A stretch of 5,698 nt of DNA from an uncultured Eubacteriales bacterium (GTDB lineage: Bacteria > Bacillota > Clostridia > Oscillospirales > Oscillospiraceae): the NCBI GenBank assembly GCA_900554855.1, contig USIZ01000101.1, forward strand, positions 1 through 5,698, read 5' to 3'. Of this stretch, positions 4,437 through 5,698 are shown in pieces. The translations under genes and the position numbers were made by a program. The notes beneath the pieces were generated by a model. It had not been told where the DNA came from. It saw only the letters and a list, made by a program, of their open reading frames with translations, and did no database searches. Each line of letters opens with the position of its first letter. Position 1 is the stretch's first letter.

Positions 4437-5698
4437 TTATTTCTTTGCATATTCGGCGGCTTCTGTGCCGGCAATGTAGCCTTCGTTATATGCCATGGTC
4501 AACGAAGAGAATACGCCTTCAAGGTAGTCTACGCCAATGTCGCCGGATACCATGATGCCGCGGGTGGTGTCGCCGGCGGCATACAGGCCGGGGATCGGCT
4601 TGCCCTGTTTGAGGACGGAGGCGTTCTTGTCAATGGTCATGCCGCCGATGCTGTTCTCGTGGAACATCTTCATCTTGATCGCATAGAAGGGAGCTTTTTC
4701 GATCTTCATTGGAGGATGCTTGGGCTTCATGAATTCGGGGAAGTCAGGCGGGAACACCAGCGGTTCGCTTGTAGAGGCATTGTAGGCGGCCACTTCCTGA
4801 ACCAGCAGCTCGGCTGGGATCTCCAGCTTGGCGGCCAGCGCTTCCAGTGTGTCAGCAGAGACAATGGCGCGGTCCAGCTCCTCTTCAGCGAAGACCGCCC
4901 TCCAGTTTGCCTGGAACTTCGGCAGATCCATTCCCTTGGACTGAGGGGGCTCCTGCATGGCCTCGGCAATAGCGGTCTCGCAGATCGCATCATCCACGAT
5001 CTTCCAGCCGTGCCACTTGGGGTCTTTGGTCAGCACACTGACCTCTACACCCATGTGAGCGTGGATCAAATTGCCCTGGCTGCCGATCTCAAAACCGTCG
5101 TGGTTCTGGTAGACCGCCATAGAGGCGCAGGGATAGGGGTGGCGCATTGGACCAAACATATTGACTCTGCGATTTACATAATCAATATCTGCGCCCAGCG
5201 CATCGCACATGGCAATGCCGTCTCCGGTGGCGCCGGCACCGGTAAAGATATGGATGGGTTCCTTGCCTGTGTTGTCATAGAACATGGGCTGGAATTTATC
5301 CATCATTTCCTTGTTGCGGGAGAAGGCGCCGGAGGCCACGACCACAGCCTTGCAGCGGATCTCCACCTCACCGCCTTCATCCTGCGCCAACACACCGCAG
5401 ATCTTTCCGTCGGCATCGGTCAGCAGCTTTTTACCGGAGGTCTTGAGCAGCAGTTCGCCGCCGTTTTTCAAAAACTCTGCGGACATATGCTCGGCCATGT
5501 AGGAGCCGATCTCGCCCGGGCCGATCATGCGGTCAATGCGTTTCGGGGCATCGTACCAGGCGTCCCGGGCCTCAAAGATGGTCACTGCCGGACCGGGGCC
5601 CATGTGGCCCTGCTTGACTTCGTAATCCTTGAGCATATCGTGCTCGTCGATCAGCCAGTCGGCAAACTGCTCATTGGCCTCAAACATGCGCGCCAGCA
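4437..5698 (-). CDS. FAD-dependent oxidoreductase (FAD_binding_2 superfamily), C-terminal part
   Basis: The frame is open to the right edge, with residues L-A-R preceding the first internal Met at 5687. That Met is not the likely start: the N-terminal GxGxxG FAD loop is absent and must lie outside. About 420 codons are visible. Numbering from the Met at 5687, the protein shows VVVASGAFSRN at 115-125, GATGDGIAM at 152-160, MFGPMRHPY at 177-185, a capping region at about 195-340, SIGGMTID at 346-353, and the C-terminal FAD segment IPGLYAAGDTT at 365-375, ending EAAEYAKK. It is a distant paralogue of the convergent flavoprotein, sharing the FSRN, TGD and MFxPxxHPYxxSM blocks. It lacks the NRDGRRFMNE block and has QNHDGFEIGSQGN in that region. 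Fumarate-reductase substrate arginines are not evident. Whether it also carries a ferredoxin or other N-terminal module cannot be seen. Reaction unknown. Confidence 0.88.
   Translation of the reverse strand, partial: LARMFEANEQFADWLIDEHDMLKDYEVKQGHMGPGPAVTIFEARDAWYDAPKRIDRMIGPGEIGSYMAEHMSAEFLKNGGELLLKTSGKKLLTDADGKICGVLAQDEGGEVEIRCKAVVVASGAFSRNKEMMDKFQPMFYDNTGKEPIHIFTGAGATGDGIAMCDALGADIDYVNRRVNMFGPMRHPYPCASMAVYQNHDGFEIGSQGNLIHAHMGVEVSVLTKDPKWHGWKIVDDAICETAIAEAMQEPPQSKGMDLPKFQANWRAVFAEEELDRAIVSADTLEALAAKLEIPAELLVQEVAAYNASTSEPLVFPPDFPEFMKPKHPPMKIEKAPFYAIKMKMFHENSIGGMTIDKNASVLKQGKPIPGLYAAGDTTRGIMVSGDIGVDYLEGVFSSLTMAYNEGYIAGTEAAEYAKK

Noticed and set aside
5685..5687. ATG at 5687 as the true start of the second flavoprotein
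   Set aside because: The frame continues to the window edge and the protein from this ATG lacks the obligatory N-terminal FAD-binding Rossmann loop, so the gene is cut by the edge.

Overview
The window suggests a GC-rich anaerobic member of the Firmicutes/Clostridia, possibly Oscillospiraceae-like (Flavonifractor or Lawsonibacter type). The reasons are GC that looks to be in the high 50s percent by eye, a lipoprotein peptide-type solute-binding protein with a short LASC lipobox, a YcxB-like membrane protein, and soluble flavoproteins of the fumarate-reductase superfamily. This placement is an inference from gene style. No phylogenetic marker is present.

Layout. (1) 1-617, minus strand: N-terminal third of a family 5 (Opp/Dpp-type) ABC transporter solute-binding lipoprotein, cut by the left edge. 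(2) 688-1254, minus: a 188-residue two-helix membrane protein with a YcxB-like cytosolic domain, with an extended -10 promoter covered by a 7+6+7 palindrome. (3) 1379-2418, minus: an AraC-family regulator with its own terminator. (4) 2419-2613: a divergent promoter region with two inverted repeats and face-to-face promoters. (5) 2614-4302, plus: a fusion of a 2[4Fe-4S] ferredoxin module to an FAD_binding_2 flavoprotein. (6) 4303-4436: two back-to-back terminators, one per strand. (7) 4437-5698, minus: the C-terminal part of a second, distantly paralogous flavoprotein, cut by the right edge.

How the genes may work together. The AraC-type regulator and the ferredoxin-flavoprotein are divergent and share a compact control region, so the regulator most likely controls the flavoprotein in response to a small molecule sensed by its cupin-like N-terminal domain. 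The flavoprotein has no signal peptide and no heme or FMN-binding domain. It would take electrons from the cytosolic pool through its two Fe-S clusters and pass them to FAD and then to an organic acceptor. Several residues that define true fumarate reductases are not found by eye in either flavoprotein, so the substrate is probably not fumarate and is unknown. The binding protein and the YcxB-like protein lie beyond a terminator and are probably a separate unit. Any link to the flavoproteins is proximity only.

No RNA genes, CRISPR arrays, insertion sequences or attachment sites were recognised.
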